Below are positions 47,815 through 56,405 of a DNA stretch of 64,000 nt, piece after piece. Position numbers and translations under genes: made by a program. The number at the start of each line of letters is the position of its first letter. Position 1 is the first letter of the stretch. The notes beneath the pieces were generated by a model. The model saw only the letters and a list, made by a program, of their open reading frames with translations, was not told the origin of the DNA and made no database searches. This DNA comes from Hyphomicrobium sp. (GTDB lineage: Bacteria > Pseudomonadota > Alphaproteobacteria > Rhizobiales > Hyphomicrobiaceae): positions 372,001-436,000 of the forward strand of contig JASBTM010000003.1 of the NCBI GenBank assembly GCA_030148425.1. Reading direction: 5' to 3'.

Positions 47815-48050
47815 CTGTCCTCACATCCATTCCGCGATGTTATCGCACTGCAGTATAGTGGAGACTGACTTAGAAAGCGTCAATGTGTCCGTCCTTCGAG
47901 CAGGCCGGGAACCCAATAAAATCGGCTGTTTTCCATCAGCAAATGGTCGAATCCATCTCTGCCCTCATGGCGAGGAGGCCTAGCGGCGCAATTGCGCCGC
48001 TGAAAGCGCCGTCTCGAACCATGAGCTGGCCTGTCTCTGGAGCGTGAGGC

Positions 48051-48087
48051 CATCCTTCGAGACGCCGCTGCGCGGCTCCTCAGGATG
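48051..48087. repeat. Bradyrhizobium-type palindromic repeat
   Basis: CATCCTTCGAGACGCCGC is followed by GCGGCTCCTCAGGATG, an imperfect inverted repeat that I recognise as a common intergenic element in Bradyrhizobium and relatives. A degenerate half (GTCTCGAACCATGAG) lies at about 48011-48025. It sits past the end of the ABC permease gene. Confidence 0.7.
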
Positions 48088-48112
48088 AGGATGGGGTGAG
48101 TGGAGCAACACC

Positions 48113-48931
48113 TCACTCCCCGCCGGAGATCAGCGATCCCGCGCGCTTGGCGCTGTTGAGCAGCGCCAGGAAGCCCGCAAACGACGCGGCGAACAGCACA
48201 GCATTGATAGCGAGCGCACCAAGCATCAGATCGGTGCGAAACACCTGATCGAACAGCAGCGCCCGCATGCCCTCGAAGACATAGGTCGGCGGCAGGCACC
48301 ACGCGACCGGCTGCAGCCACGCCGGCAGCACCGCCACCGGATAATAGACGCAGACCAGTGGCATCAGGCCGAACATCAGCGTCCAGACGATGCTTTCAGC
48401 CCCCAGTCCGTTGCGTAGCACGAGGCCGGACACAAAGATGCCGAGCGACCAGCTCGTGAAGATCAGGTTGCAGAAGAAGGCGATCAGCGGCAGGCCGAAC
48501 GACAGCAGATTGAAGTGGAAGAACACCGCCCCGATAATGACCATCGGAATGATGCCGATCGCCAGGCGAACAAGGCTCATGAGCATCAGCGCGATCAGAA
48601 ACTCGATCGGCTTCAATGGACTCATCATGAGATTGCCGAGGTTCCGCGCCCACATCTCCTCAAGAAACGAGATGGAGAAGCCGAGCTGGCCGCGAAACAG
48701 GATGTCCCACAGGATCACGGCGCCGATCAGCGTGCCGCCCGCCTGCGCGAAGAAGCCGGCATTCTGCGAGATATAGCTCTGAAGAAAGCCCCAGGTAATG
48801 ATCTGCAGTGCCGGCCAGTAGATCAGCTCCAGCATCCGCGGCCAGGACGAGCGGAGCAGATACCAGTAGCGCAGCACCATCGCATTGATGCGATGCATCG
48901 CGAGGCCGCGCGTATGCTCGACAAGACTCAT
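48113..48931 (-). CDS. ABC-2 type transporter permease
   Basis: A 272-residue inner-membrane protein with about six helices of the ABC-2 exporter permease type. The C-terminal half (PVAVLPAWLQPVAWCLPPTYVFEGMRALLF) contains the family signature seen in drug, polysaccharide and NodJ-like exporters. Its start overlaps the end of the ATPase gene by 4 bases, so the two are coupled. The substrate is unknown. Confidence 0.88.
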   Translation of the reverse strand: MSLVEHTRGLAMHRINAMVLRYWYLLRSSWPRMLELIYWPALQIITWGFLQSYISQNAGFFAQAGGTLIGAVILWDILFRGQLGFSISFLEEMWARNLGNLMMSPLKPIEFLIALMLMSLVRLAIGIIPMVIIGAVFFHFNLLSFGLPLIAFFCNLIFTSWSLGIFVSGLVLRNGLGAESIVWTLMFGLMPLVCVYYPVAVLPAWLQPVAWCLPPTYVFEGMRALLFDQVFRTDLMLGALAINAVLFAASFAGFLALLNSAKRAGSLISGGE

Positions 48932-49722
48932 TGCGCCGCCTCCCGGTTGCGCCCGCGTGCGACGTCGAGGAACACGTCTTCCAGCGTCGTGCGGTTATAG
49001 CGCTGCAGGATGCCTGTGGGGCTATCGTCGTCCTCGACACGGCCCGTCTTCATGATGATGACGCGGTCGCATAGCCGCTCGACCTCCAGCATGTTGTGCG
49101 AGGCAAGCAGGATCGTCGCGTTATGGCTCTTGCGATAGGTTTCCAGATGCTGGCGGATCCAGTCCGCCGTATCCGGATCGAGCGAAGCGGTGGGCTCGTC
49201 GAGCAACAGCAGTTCGGGCTCGTTGATCAGCGCTTTTGCCAAAGCCACGCGCGTCTTCTGGCCCGCGGAAAGCTTGCCGCTGGCGCGATCGAGAAAATCG
49301 GTGAGATCTAGATCGGAAGCGAGCTGTGCGATGCGCCCGCGCAGATTCGGGACGGCATAGAGCTTGCCGAACACCGTCAGGTTCTGCCGCACGGTCAGCC
49401 GCATCGGCATATCGACATAAGGACTCTCGAAATTCATCCGACCGAGCACATCGGCCGATTGCTCCGGCATCGCATGGCCGAGCACCGACACCTTGCCGGA
49501 TGTCGGCAGCACCAGCCCCATGATCATGGCAATGGTCGTCGTCTTTCCGGCGCCGTTGCCGCCGAGCAGCCCGGTGATGCTCCCGCGTGCGATGGTGAAC
49601 GAGATATCGTCCACGGCGCGGGTGGTCTTGTAGACCTTGACCAGATGCGCAACCTCGATCGCGGCCGGAACGTCCGGATCACGCATCGCGATACTGCTTT
49701 GCTTGGTATCTTCGACGGTCAT
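48928..49722 (-). CDS. ABC-2 type transporter ATP-binding protein
   Basis: A 264-residue ATPase energising the downstream permease. Walker A is GGNGAGKTTT, the signature LSAGQKTRVALAKAL, Walker B LLLLDEPTASLD, and the H-loop LASHNMLEVERLCD. The ATG at 49722 (MTVEDTKQSS) is preferred; a start at 49764 would add 14 residues. The pair is divergent from the RegB-like kinase gene with about 107 bases between the starts, so its expression may be linked to it. Both export and export-like regulatory roles are possible. Confidence 0.9.
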   Translation of the reverse strand: MTVEDTKQSSIAMRDPDVPAAIEVAHLVKVYKTTRAVDDISFTIARGSITGLLGGNGAGKTTTIAMIMGLVLPTSGKVSVLGHAMPEQSADVLGRMNFESPYVDMPMRLTVRQNLTVFGKLYAVPNLRGRIAQLASDLDLTDFLDRASGKLSAGQKTRVALAKALINEPELLLLDEPTASLDPDTADWIRQHLETYRKSHNATILLASHNMLEVERLCDRVIIMKTGRVEDDDSPTGILQRYNRTTLEDVFLDVARGRNREAAQ

Positions 49723-49829
49723 TATGCCGTTCCTTGCGGCATCATGGCTGCGATGGCAAGCCACAGCGCTTCAAGCGGTCGCATAGGAGGCGGTTTGTGG
49801 TCGCCCTGCGGAACAGCTAAAACGCTGAT

Positions 49830-51143
49830 ATGACCGACATTTCCGTTTCCGACTTTCGCCACCCCCGCCGTTATGTGCGCCTCGACACGATCCTGCGCCT
49901 GCGCTGGCTGGCCGCGCTCGGGCAGCTCGCCGCCATTTTCGTGGTGGTGCAGGGCCTCGAATACGACATGGCGATCATCCCTTGCGTGACGATCATCGGC
50001 CTGTCGGCGGCGCTGAATCTCGTGCTGCAGACGCTGTTCAATCCGGTCCATCGCCTGGAAGCGATCAGCGCAGCGGGACTGCTGGCGCTCAACATCATCG
50101 AACTGGCGGGCCTGCTCTATTTTACCGGCGGCCTGCAGAACCCGTTCTCGTTCCTGTTCCTGGCGCCGGTGCTGATCTCCGCCACCGCGCTGCCGACCAA
50201 CTACACGATTGCGCTCGGTGTTCTCGCCGCCACCTGCACCACCGTGCTGGCCTTCTTCCACCTGCCGCTGCCGTGGGATGCGGCCGATCCACTGGTGCTG
50301 CCGCAGATCTATCTGCTCGGCGTCTGGTTCTCGATCATGACCGCTATCGGCGTCACCAGCCTTTATGCCTTCCAGGTCACCGAAGAGGCTCGAAAACTCT
50401 CTGACGCACTCGCGGCCACCGAACTGGTGCTGACGCGCGAGCAGCATCTGACCCAGATCGACGGCCTCGCCGCCGCCGCCGCCCACGAACTTGGAACGCC
50501 GCTCGCGACGATCTTCCTGATCTCGCGCGAGCTGGTGAAGAGTGTCGACAAGAATCCGGAACTCGCCGGCGACCTCCGCACCATGGCCGAACAGGCGCAA
50601 CGCTGCCGCGAGATCCTGTCCAAGATCACCCAATTGAATTCCAGCGGCGCGCCGTTCGACCGCATGCGCATCTCGCAACTGATCGAGGAGTCCGTCTCCC
50701 CGCATCGCGACTTCGGCGTCGCCATCAAGGTACGGATCGCCGTCTCCACCGCGCCCGAGCCGGTGGGCATGCGCAATCCCGCGATCCTCTACGGTGTCGG
50801 CAACATTCTGGAGAACGCCGTCGATTTCGCCCGCGAGCAGGTCGAGGTGAATGCCTGGTGGAATGCCGACAGTATCGTGCTGTCGATCTCCGACGACGGC
50901 CCCGGCATTCCGCCGGACCTGCTGAAGCGTATCGGCGAGCCCTATCTGTCGCGCCGCCGCAACACCGAAGATGGCCCCCGCCGCGGCCTCGGCCTTGGCG
51001 TGTTCATCGCGCGCACGCTGCTGGAGCGCACCGGCGCCAAGGTCACTTTTAGCAACCGCGTCTTCCCCGACCACGGCGCCGTGGTGCAGATCGCGTGGCC
51101 GCGCGATGCGTTCGAGACCGCGGGGCAACTGGAATTGGATTAG
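49830..51143 (+). CDS. regB: Redox sensor histidine kinase of the RegB/PrrB/ActS family
   Basis: A 437-residue membrane kinase with about six helices (residues 25-180). The quinone-binding motif GGLQNPFSF (GGxxNPF) is intact, the phospho-accepting His is in AAAAHELGTPLATI (about residue 219), and the redox-active Cys is in QRCREILSKITQ (about residue 258). The ATPase part has ILENAVDFA and ISDDGPGIP. RegB kinases sense respiratory-chain redox state and control photosynthesis, nitrogen fixation and carbon fixation genes through RegA. The cognate regulator usually lies next to it, but none is found here; an acetyltransferase follows instead. Confidence 0.92.
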   Translation: MTDISVSDFRHPRRYVRLDTILRLRWLAALGQLAAIFVVVQGLEYDMAIIPCVTIIGLSAALNLVLQTLFNPVHRLEAISAAGLLALNIIELAGLLYFTGGLQNPFSFLFLAPVLISATALPTNYTIALGVLAATCTTVLAFFHLPLPWDAADPLVLPQIYLLGVWFSIMTAIGVTSLYAFQVTEEARKLSDALAATELVLTREQHLTQIDGLAAAAAHELGTPLATIFLISRELVKSVDKNPELAGDLRTMAEQAQRCREILSKITQLNSSGAPFDRMRISQLIEESVSPHRDFGVAIKVRIAVSTAPEPVGMRNPAILYGVGNILENAVDFAREQVEVNAWWNADSIVLSISDDGPGIPPDLLKRIGEPYLSRRRNTEDGPRRGLGLGVFIARTLLERTGAKVTFSNRVFPDHGAVVQIAWPRDAFETAGQLELD

Positions 51144-51153
51144 AGTATTTTCG

Positions 51154-51176
51154 AACCGTGTCCCGGGCGCGCTGCA
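51154..51176. repeat. Partial copy of the dispersed palindromic repeat
   Basis: AACCGTGTCCCGGGCGCG followed by CTGCA matches the first arm of the repeat at 60159-60282 and has no matching second arm. It lies directly after the RegB-like gene, so the element has been truncated or partly deleted here. Confidence 0.6.
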
Positions 51177-51207
51177 TCAAGTGCTGAACCGAATTCAGAT
51201 GGCGATC

Positions 51208-51645
51208 ATGATAACGATCCGACTTTCCCGCCCGGATGAGGGCGACCGCGTCATCGAAATTTGGCGAGGCGCAGTTGACGCTACGCACGATTTTCTCACG
51301 CGCGAAGATCGCCTGGCCATTGACGAAATGGTGTGCGACTTCCTTCCTCGAGTTCCGCTCTGGCTCGCTGTGGATTCGAATGATTATCCGTTGGCCTTCA
51401 TGATGATCGACAATCGACATATGGAGGCGCTGTTCATTGATCCGGCTCATCGCGGGGCCGGCATTGGTGCGGCGCTCGTGCGCCACGGGCTCACGCTTCA
51501 TCCAAATATGACAACCGACGTTAACCAGCAGAATGACCAAGCTATTGGCTTCTACGAACACATGGGATTTAGGCGGACGGGCCGCTCGCCAATCGACGGA
51601 CAGGGCAGGCCCTATCCGCTCATCCACTTGGAATACTCAAATTGA
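51208..51645 (+). CDS. GNAT acetyltransferase, YjaB-like
   Basis: A 145-residue N-acetyltransferase. The start MITIRLSRPDEGDRVIEIW, the internal LAVDSNDYPLAFMMID, the acetyl-CoA loop HRGAGIGAALVRHG and the C-terminal VNQQNDQAIGFYEHMGFRRT align closely with E. coli YjaB as I recall it. The protein substrate is unknown. The start is chosen at ATG 51208 to match that N-terminus; ATG 51199 would add three residues. It is close behind the RegB-like gene, separated by a partial repeat. Confidence 0.8.
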   Translation: MITIRLSRPDEGDRVIEIWRGAVDATHDFLTREDRLAIDEMVCDFLPRVPLWLAVDSNDYPLAFMMIDNRHMEALFIDPAHRGAGIGAALVRHGLTLHPNMTTDVNQQNDQAIGFYEHMGFRRTGRSPIDGQGRPYPLIHLEYSN

Positions 51646-51904
51646 TTGGCGGCTCCGAAATGGACTGATCCGGACCCAGCTCAGTGTTGTCACATTTCGC
51701 TACGCCTGTGTCGGCTGCTGATTTGACAATTGACAGCATACGGCGTTTGCGCGAACCTTCGTGCAGGTGGATACGACCTGCCGGTTGCGCCCTTTCGGGA
51801 CGGTGAATGTATCAGCCCTTTCGGCATCTCCCTTTGCCCGAGCGACCGGGTCAGCAATGCAACCGCCTGACACGCCTGGTTCGCTCACGCAAAGGACGAT
51901 GCAC

Positions 51905-53116
51905 ATGCGCGATTTTCGCGATGCCAAGGCTATGGCGCAGACACTGCGCGACTCCCTGACCACCAAAGCGATCGATATCAGCCACAGCGAAAGTCTGGAG
52001 CTGGTCTCAAGAATGCTCGGCATTGCCGACTGGAATACACTGTCGGCGATGCTCCACGCAGAGCACCGCTTGCCCGGCGCGGCCGTCAAACCGCGAACCG
52101 CCACCGCAAGCTATCCGGCAATTCCGCTGCGGGACTTCGTTCCGTTTCCCGCAACCGTGTTTCCTTTGATCGCCGGCCGTCCGAAGACCATGCGGGCTTT
52201 GCAAGACGCCTATGATCGCCAGCGCGAGGTCGCTCTCGCCGTGCAGAAGGACGGCACGCTCGACGAGCCCGGCTTCGACGACATCCACCATGTCGGTATT
52301 CTGGCGCAACTGCTCGACGTCCAGCGCTTCGATGACGGCACGCTGAAGGTTCTGGTGCAGGGCAAACGCCGGGTCACGATCGCGAGCTTCGTCGGCGAAA
52401 CGGGCGCCTATCAGGCCGAGGTCTCCGAAGTCGACGACGAGCCGCATCCCGAGGCGCCGGACCTCATCCGGGACGCCGTCGCGCGTTTCACCAACTACAC
52501 GGCGGTTCATGACATCAGTCTGCCGCCGATCTGGCCGCCGCTCGAAAAATCCTCCGACCCCGGCCGCGTCGCGGACATCATCGCGTCTCACATCATTCTG
52601 CCGACCAACGACAAGCAGAACCTGTTGGCGACATTCGATCCCGTGACGCGGCTGAAGCGTATCGCCGCCGCCATGGGCGCCCCGTTGCTGCCGCGGTCGC
52701 CCGCGCTGGATATCACGTGGCGCCGCGCGCTGGACCATGCCAATGCGCGTCATCACCGCTATGCGACGCTGGAGCATCTTCTGCTCGCACTCGTCGACGA
52801 TCCTGACGCCTCGGCGCTATTGCATACCTGCAAGGCCGATCTGGCCGCGATCAAAACGAGCCTGCTCAGCTATGTCGACAACGAACTGACGAACCTGGCG
52901 ATCGATGCCGGCGGGCAAGCCCGGCCAACGGAAGCATTTGCACGCGTGGCCCGGCATGCCGTTCTGCTAGCCAAGGAATTCGGCTGGCGAGAGGTCTCGG
53001 GTGGCGACATGCTGCTCGCAATTTTCTCCGAGAACCTAAGCCCGGCCGCGCGCCTGCTCGACAAGCAGGGCGTCACCCGGCAGAACGTTCTCGACGTCAT
53101 GCAGCAACGCGCGTGA
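51905..53116 (+). CDS. Lon-type N domain fused to a ClpA-type N domain, no ATPase (possible protease adaptor)
   Basis: A 403-residue protein with three parts. Residues about 1-50 (MRDFRDAKAMAQTLRDSL and HSESLELVSRMLG) form a short helical domain that I associate with glyoxalase-related proteins. Residues about 68-180 resemble the substrate-binding N domain of Lon, with IPLRDFVPFPATVFPLIAGR, DEPGFDD and DGTLKVLVQGKRRV. Residues about 262-400 resemble the ClpA N domain (ALDHANARHHRYATLEHLLL, then DMLLAIFSENLSPAARLL and LDKQGVTRQNV). No Walker motif, AAA+ module or protease site follows; the stop is at 53114-53116. The start at ATG 51905 has AAGG 9 bases upstream. Function unknown. Confidence 0.85.
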   Translation: MRDFRDAKAMAQTLRDSLTTKAIDISHSESLELVSRMLGIADWNTLSAMLHAEHRLPGAAVKPRTATASYPAIPLRDFVPFPATVFPLIAGRPKTMRALQDAYDRQREVALAVQKDGTLDEPGFDDIHHVGILAQLLDVQRFDDGTLKVLVQGKRRVTIASFVGETGAYQAEVSEVDDEPHPEAPDLIRDAVARFTNYTAVHDISLPPIWPPLEKSSDPGRVADIIASHIILPTNDKQNLLATFDPVTRLKRIAAAMGAPLLPRSPALDITWRRALDHANARHHRYATLEHLLLALVDDPDASALLHTCKADLAAIKTSLLSYVDNELTNLAIDAGGQARPTEAFARVARHAVLLAKEFGWREVSGGDMLLAIFSENLSPAARLLDKQGVTRQNVLDVMQQRA

Positions 53117-53125
53117 TCGGCGAAC

Positions 53126-54364
53126 TCAGATCGCCGGATCGGGAAACGCCGCGGCCTGTTTGAGGGCGCGGCGTTTCGCAAAGCCGGCGATTGCCAGCAC
53201 CGCGAGACCCAACACCACCGGCGGGAAGACGACGGCGTTGACAGCATTCCAGCCGTAATTCGCCAGAAGCTGCCCGGACGAGAACGAGCCCACCGCCATC
53301 AGGCCGAAGACGAGGAAATCGTTGAAGGCCTGCACCTTGTTGCGCTCCTGCGGCCGATGCGTTTCGAGCACCAGCGCCGAGGCGCCGACAAAGCCGAAAT
53401 TCCAGCCGACACCGAGCACCACAAGCCCGACCCAGAAATGCATCGCCGTGACGCCGGACATGCCGATGATCGCGGCTAGCGCTTCGAGCAAAAGACCGAC
53501 AGCCACGACTTTGGGCGCACCGAAGCGCGTGATCAGAGCGCCGGTGAAGAAGCTCGGCCCGTACATGGCGACCACATGCCACTGGATACCGAAATTGGAA
53601 TCGCTGAGGCTGAGGCCGCAGAGCTTCATCGCCAGCGGCGCCGAGGTCATCACCAGATTCATCATCGCATAGGACACCACGCCGCAAATCGCGGCTGCGA
53701 TGAAACGCGGCTGCTTGATGATCTCAGGCAATGGCCGGCCGCCATGCATGTCGGCCGGCGCAGGCTTTGGCGCATCCACGGTGGAGAGCAGCGCCATCGC
53801 GATCAGCGCGACCGCTGCCTGCGCGAGGAAACTGAACGAGAACAGATAAGGCGACCAGATATCCATGGTCCACTGCACGAGCTGCGGACCGAGCACGCCC
53901 GCAAACACGCCGCCGGCCATCACCCACGACACCGCCTTCGGCCGGTAGGCCGGGCTCGCGCCATCGGCCGCGGCGAAACGATAGGACTGCGCCACCGCGC
54001 CGTAGAAGCCGCCGAAGAAGGTCGCGCAGCAGAACAGTACGAACGACGATTGCAAAATAGCGATGGCGCCGAGCAGGCCGCACAGCGCCCCTGCTCCGCT
54101 GCCGATGATGAAAGCCACGCGGCGCCCGTAGCGGCGCGAAATGATACCGACCGGCAAGGTGGCCGAAGCCAGACCCACCACATAGACCGACAGCGGCACC
54201 GTCGCGAGCGCGACGCTCGGCGCCAGCGTCGCGCCGACGATCGCGCCGGTGGCGAAGATCACCGCCGAATTGGCGCCGCCCAGTGCCTGCGCGGCAGCAA
54301 GCCGCCACACCGTGGCACGCGCGCGGGCATCATCAAAAGCTTCGGGGATCGTCGTCTCGCTCAT
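53126..54364 (-). CDS. MFS transporter
   Basis: A 412-residue inner-membrane protein with about 12 hydrophobic helices and the MFS loop 2-3 pattern (VGIISRRYGRRVAF). Loop 8-9 holds TGALITRFGAPKVV. No feature identifies the substrate; similarity to a drug or metabolite exporter is only by fold. It converges with the Lon-N/ClpA-N gene (9-base gap) and stands alone on its strand. Confidence 0.85.
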   Translation of the reverse strand: MSETTIPEAFDDARARATVWRLAAAQALGGANSAVIFATGAIVGATLAPSVALATVPLSVYVVGLASATLPVGIISRRYGRRVAFIIGSGAGALCGLLGAIAILQSSFVLFCCATFFGGFYGAVAQSYRFAAADGASPAYRPKAVSWVMAGGVFAGVLGPQLVQWTMDIWSPYLFSFSFLAQAAVALIAMALLSTVDAPKPAPADMHGGRPLPEIIKQPRFIAAAICGVVSYAMMNLVMTSAPLAMKLCGLSLSDSNFGIQWHVVAMYGPSFFTGALITRFGAPKVVAVGLLLEALAAIIGMSGVTAMHFWVGLVVLGVGWNFGFVGASALVLETHRPQERNKVQAFNDFLVFGLMAVGSFSSGQLLANYGWNAVNAVVFPPVVLGLAVLAIAGFAKRRALKQAAAFPDPAI

Positions 54365-54481
54365 TGGGGAAATCCGCCCGGATGGAGCCCGGTTCGATCC
54401 GGGCTGCTATTTCGCGGCGACTATGGAGAGCCACCTGCGACAGATCAACACACGCCAGCGCGGCCGGCCCATGCAGCCGCG

Positions 54482-55162
54482 CTATCCGGCTGCACGTGCA
54501 AAGATCAGAATGAGATTGTTGGCCGGCATCTCGACGATCTCGCTCAGCGCGAGGCCAACGCCATCAGCGACCTTCTGCAGCTCTTCCACATCGCGCACAC
54601 CCCATTCGGGGTTGCCGTTGCGGAGGCTGGTATCGAAAGCCGCATTGCTCAGCGCAGTATGTTTGCCGTCACGCTTGAACGGGCCGTAGATGAAGAGCTT
54701 GCCATCCGGCCGCAGATAACGCGCCGCGCCTTTGATCAGCCCCTCCGCCACCGGCCACGGCGCGATGTGGACGACATTGGCGCAGAACACCGCGAGCAGC
54801 GCGCCCGGGCCCTTGCCATTTGTCAATTCCGGGCACCAGTCGGGATCGGTCAGGTCGATCCGCAAGGGCGAGCGGACATTGGCGCGCTGCGTATATTTGC
54901 GCCATGCCTCGATGCTGCGCAGATGCGCCTCGTTGAGATCGCTCGGCCACCAGGTGACGCCAGGCGATTGCCCGGCAAAGTGCATGACATGCTGGCCGGT
55001 GCCGCTGCCGACCTCCACGACGTCGCCGCTGTGTTGCTGCAAGGATGCCGCAAGAACATTCCAGATCGCCGCGTGATTTCGATGAAAAGCCGCAGCATCC
55101 AGACGGCCGTCGGGCGCGATTTTCCCGCCGTCCTTGCCGAACTCGACCACATATTCCGCCAT
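54482..55162 (-). CDS. DUF938 family SAM-dependent methyltransferase
   Basis: A 226-residue protein with the methyltransferase nucleotide motif VVEVGSGTGQHVMHFAG and the DUF938 hallmarks WWPSDLNEAHLRSIEAW and CANVVHIAPW. The family is widespread, but its substrate is unknown. The ATG at 55162 has GGAG 6 bases upstream and is preferred over the ATG at 55168. Divergent from the persulfide dioxygenase gene. Confidence 0.87.
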   Translation of the reverse strand: MAEYVVEFGKDGGKIAPDGRLDAAAFHRNHAAIWNVLAASLQQHSGDVVEVGSGTGQHVMHFAGQSPGVTWWPSDLNEAHLRSIEAWRKYTQRANVRSPLRIDLTDPDWCPELTNGKGPGALLAVFCANVVHIAPWPVAEGLIKGAARYLRPDGKLFIYGPFKRDGKHTALSNAAFDTSLRNGNPEWGVRDVEELQKVADGVGLALSEIVEMPANNLILIFARAAG

Positions 55163-55310
55163 GCGCATCTCCGTGCCGCAGCATTAGGGTGCCGGGCGCC
55201 CGGAAGCAATTCCACAGCAGAAAACAATCGTTCAAACATCTTGAGGCAGGGTATTATTCTGACGAAAGACGATTATATGGAATATTCGACCACGAGCGAT
55301 GGTGAACGAC

Positions 55311-56351
55311 ATGATCTTCCGGCAGCTCTTCGACAGCGTCTCGGGCACCTATAGCTACCTTCTCGCCAGCCGTCCCGGCGGTGAAGCGCTGATCCTCGAC
55401 CCCGTCCTGGAAAAGGTCGATCGCTATTGCCAGTTGCTGCGCGAACTCGACCTGCGCCTGGTGAAAGCGGTGGATACGCATCTTCATGCCGATCACGTCA
55501 CCGGCCTCGCCGAGCTGCGCGAGCGCACCCACTGCGTTACGGTCATGGGCGATCAGAGCAAGGCAGACGTCGTCGCCATGCGCGTGAGCGATGGCGACAA
55601 GGTGATGATCGAAGGCGTCAGCCTAGATGTGATGTACACACCGGGCCATACCGACGATTCCTATAGCTATCTGATGAAAGACCGCGTCTTCACCGGCGAT
55701 ACGCTGCTGATCCGCGGCACCGGCCGCACCGATTTTCAAAATGGCAGCGCGCGGGCACAGTATGACTCGCTATTCAATCGCCTGCTGAAGCTGCCGGAGG
55801 AAACCATGGTGTTTCCGGCGCATGACTACAAAGGCGACACAGTCTCTACCATTGGTGAGGAAAAACGCTTCAATCCGAGGCTGCAGGTCAATTCGGTCGA
55901 CGAATATATCGAGCTGATGAGCAAGCTCAATCTGCCGAATCCGAAACTGATGGACGTGGTGATCCCCGCCAATATGAAGGTGGGCCTCAAGCCCGACGAT
56001 CTGGTGAAGCAAGGCCTTGTGCTGTCACCGCGGGAAGCGATCGCGCATCTTCGCGATCCCGACATGCTGCTGGTCGATCTGCGCGAAAGCGGAGAGCGGG
56101 CAAAGTTCGGGACGCTGCCCGGTGCACTGCATGCGCCTTATCCGACGATCTCGGACAGCCTCAAGCCCGGCGGTATGCTGCGCGAGGTAGCCAGTGCCAC
56201 CCGGCGCCGTATCGTCTTCTTCTGCGCCTATGGCGAGCGCTCGGCGATGGCGGTGCATGCGGCGCAGGAAGCCGGCATTCAGAATGCCGCGCATCTCGAT
56301 GGCGGCATCGACGCTTGGAAGAAGGTCGGCGGCCCGGTATTACCTGCATAG
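55311..56351 (+). CDS. ETHE1-type persulfide dioxygenase fused to a rhodanese domain
   Basis: A 346-residue protein. The N-terminal metallo-beta-lactamase fold (residues about 1-230) carries THLHADH, PGHTDDSY, FTGDTLL and FPAHDYKGD, the mononuclear-iron ligands of ETHE1-type persulfide dioxygenases, which oxidise glutathione persulfide to sulfite. The C-terminal rhodanese domain (about 245-346) has the catalytic loop FCAYGERSAMA with the active Cys. Together they suggest sulfide or thiosulfate detoxification. The ATG at 55311 (MIFRQLFDSVSG) fits relatives; 55299 is an alternative. Confidence 0.9.
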   Translation: MIFRQLFDSVSGTYSYLLASRPGGEALILDPVLEKVDRYCQLLRELDLRLVKAVDTHLHADHVTGLAELRERTHCVTVMGDQSKADVVAMRVSDGDKVMIEGVSLDVMYTPGHTDDSYSYLMKDRVFTGDTLLIRGTGRTDFQNGSARAQYDSLFNRLLKLPEETMVFPAHDYKGDTVSTIGEEKRFNPRLQVNSVDEYIELMSKLNLPNPKLMDVVIPANMKVGLKPDDLVKQGLVLSPREAIAHLRDPDMLLVDLRESGERAKFGTLPGALHAPYPTISDSLKPGGMLREVASATRRRIVFFCAYGERSAMAVHAAQEAGIQNAAHLDGGIDAWKKVGGPVLPA

Positions 56352-56405
56352 AACAAGCGCGTATGGCGGAATCGATCGCCCGCGCCATCGGGGAGGATTC
56401 CGATC

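Noticed and set aside
49722..51128. Long minus-strand frame opposite the RegB-like kinase
   Set aside because: Shadow frame; composition dominated by Arg, Gln, His and Asp without domains.
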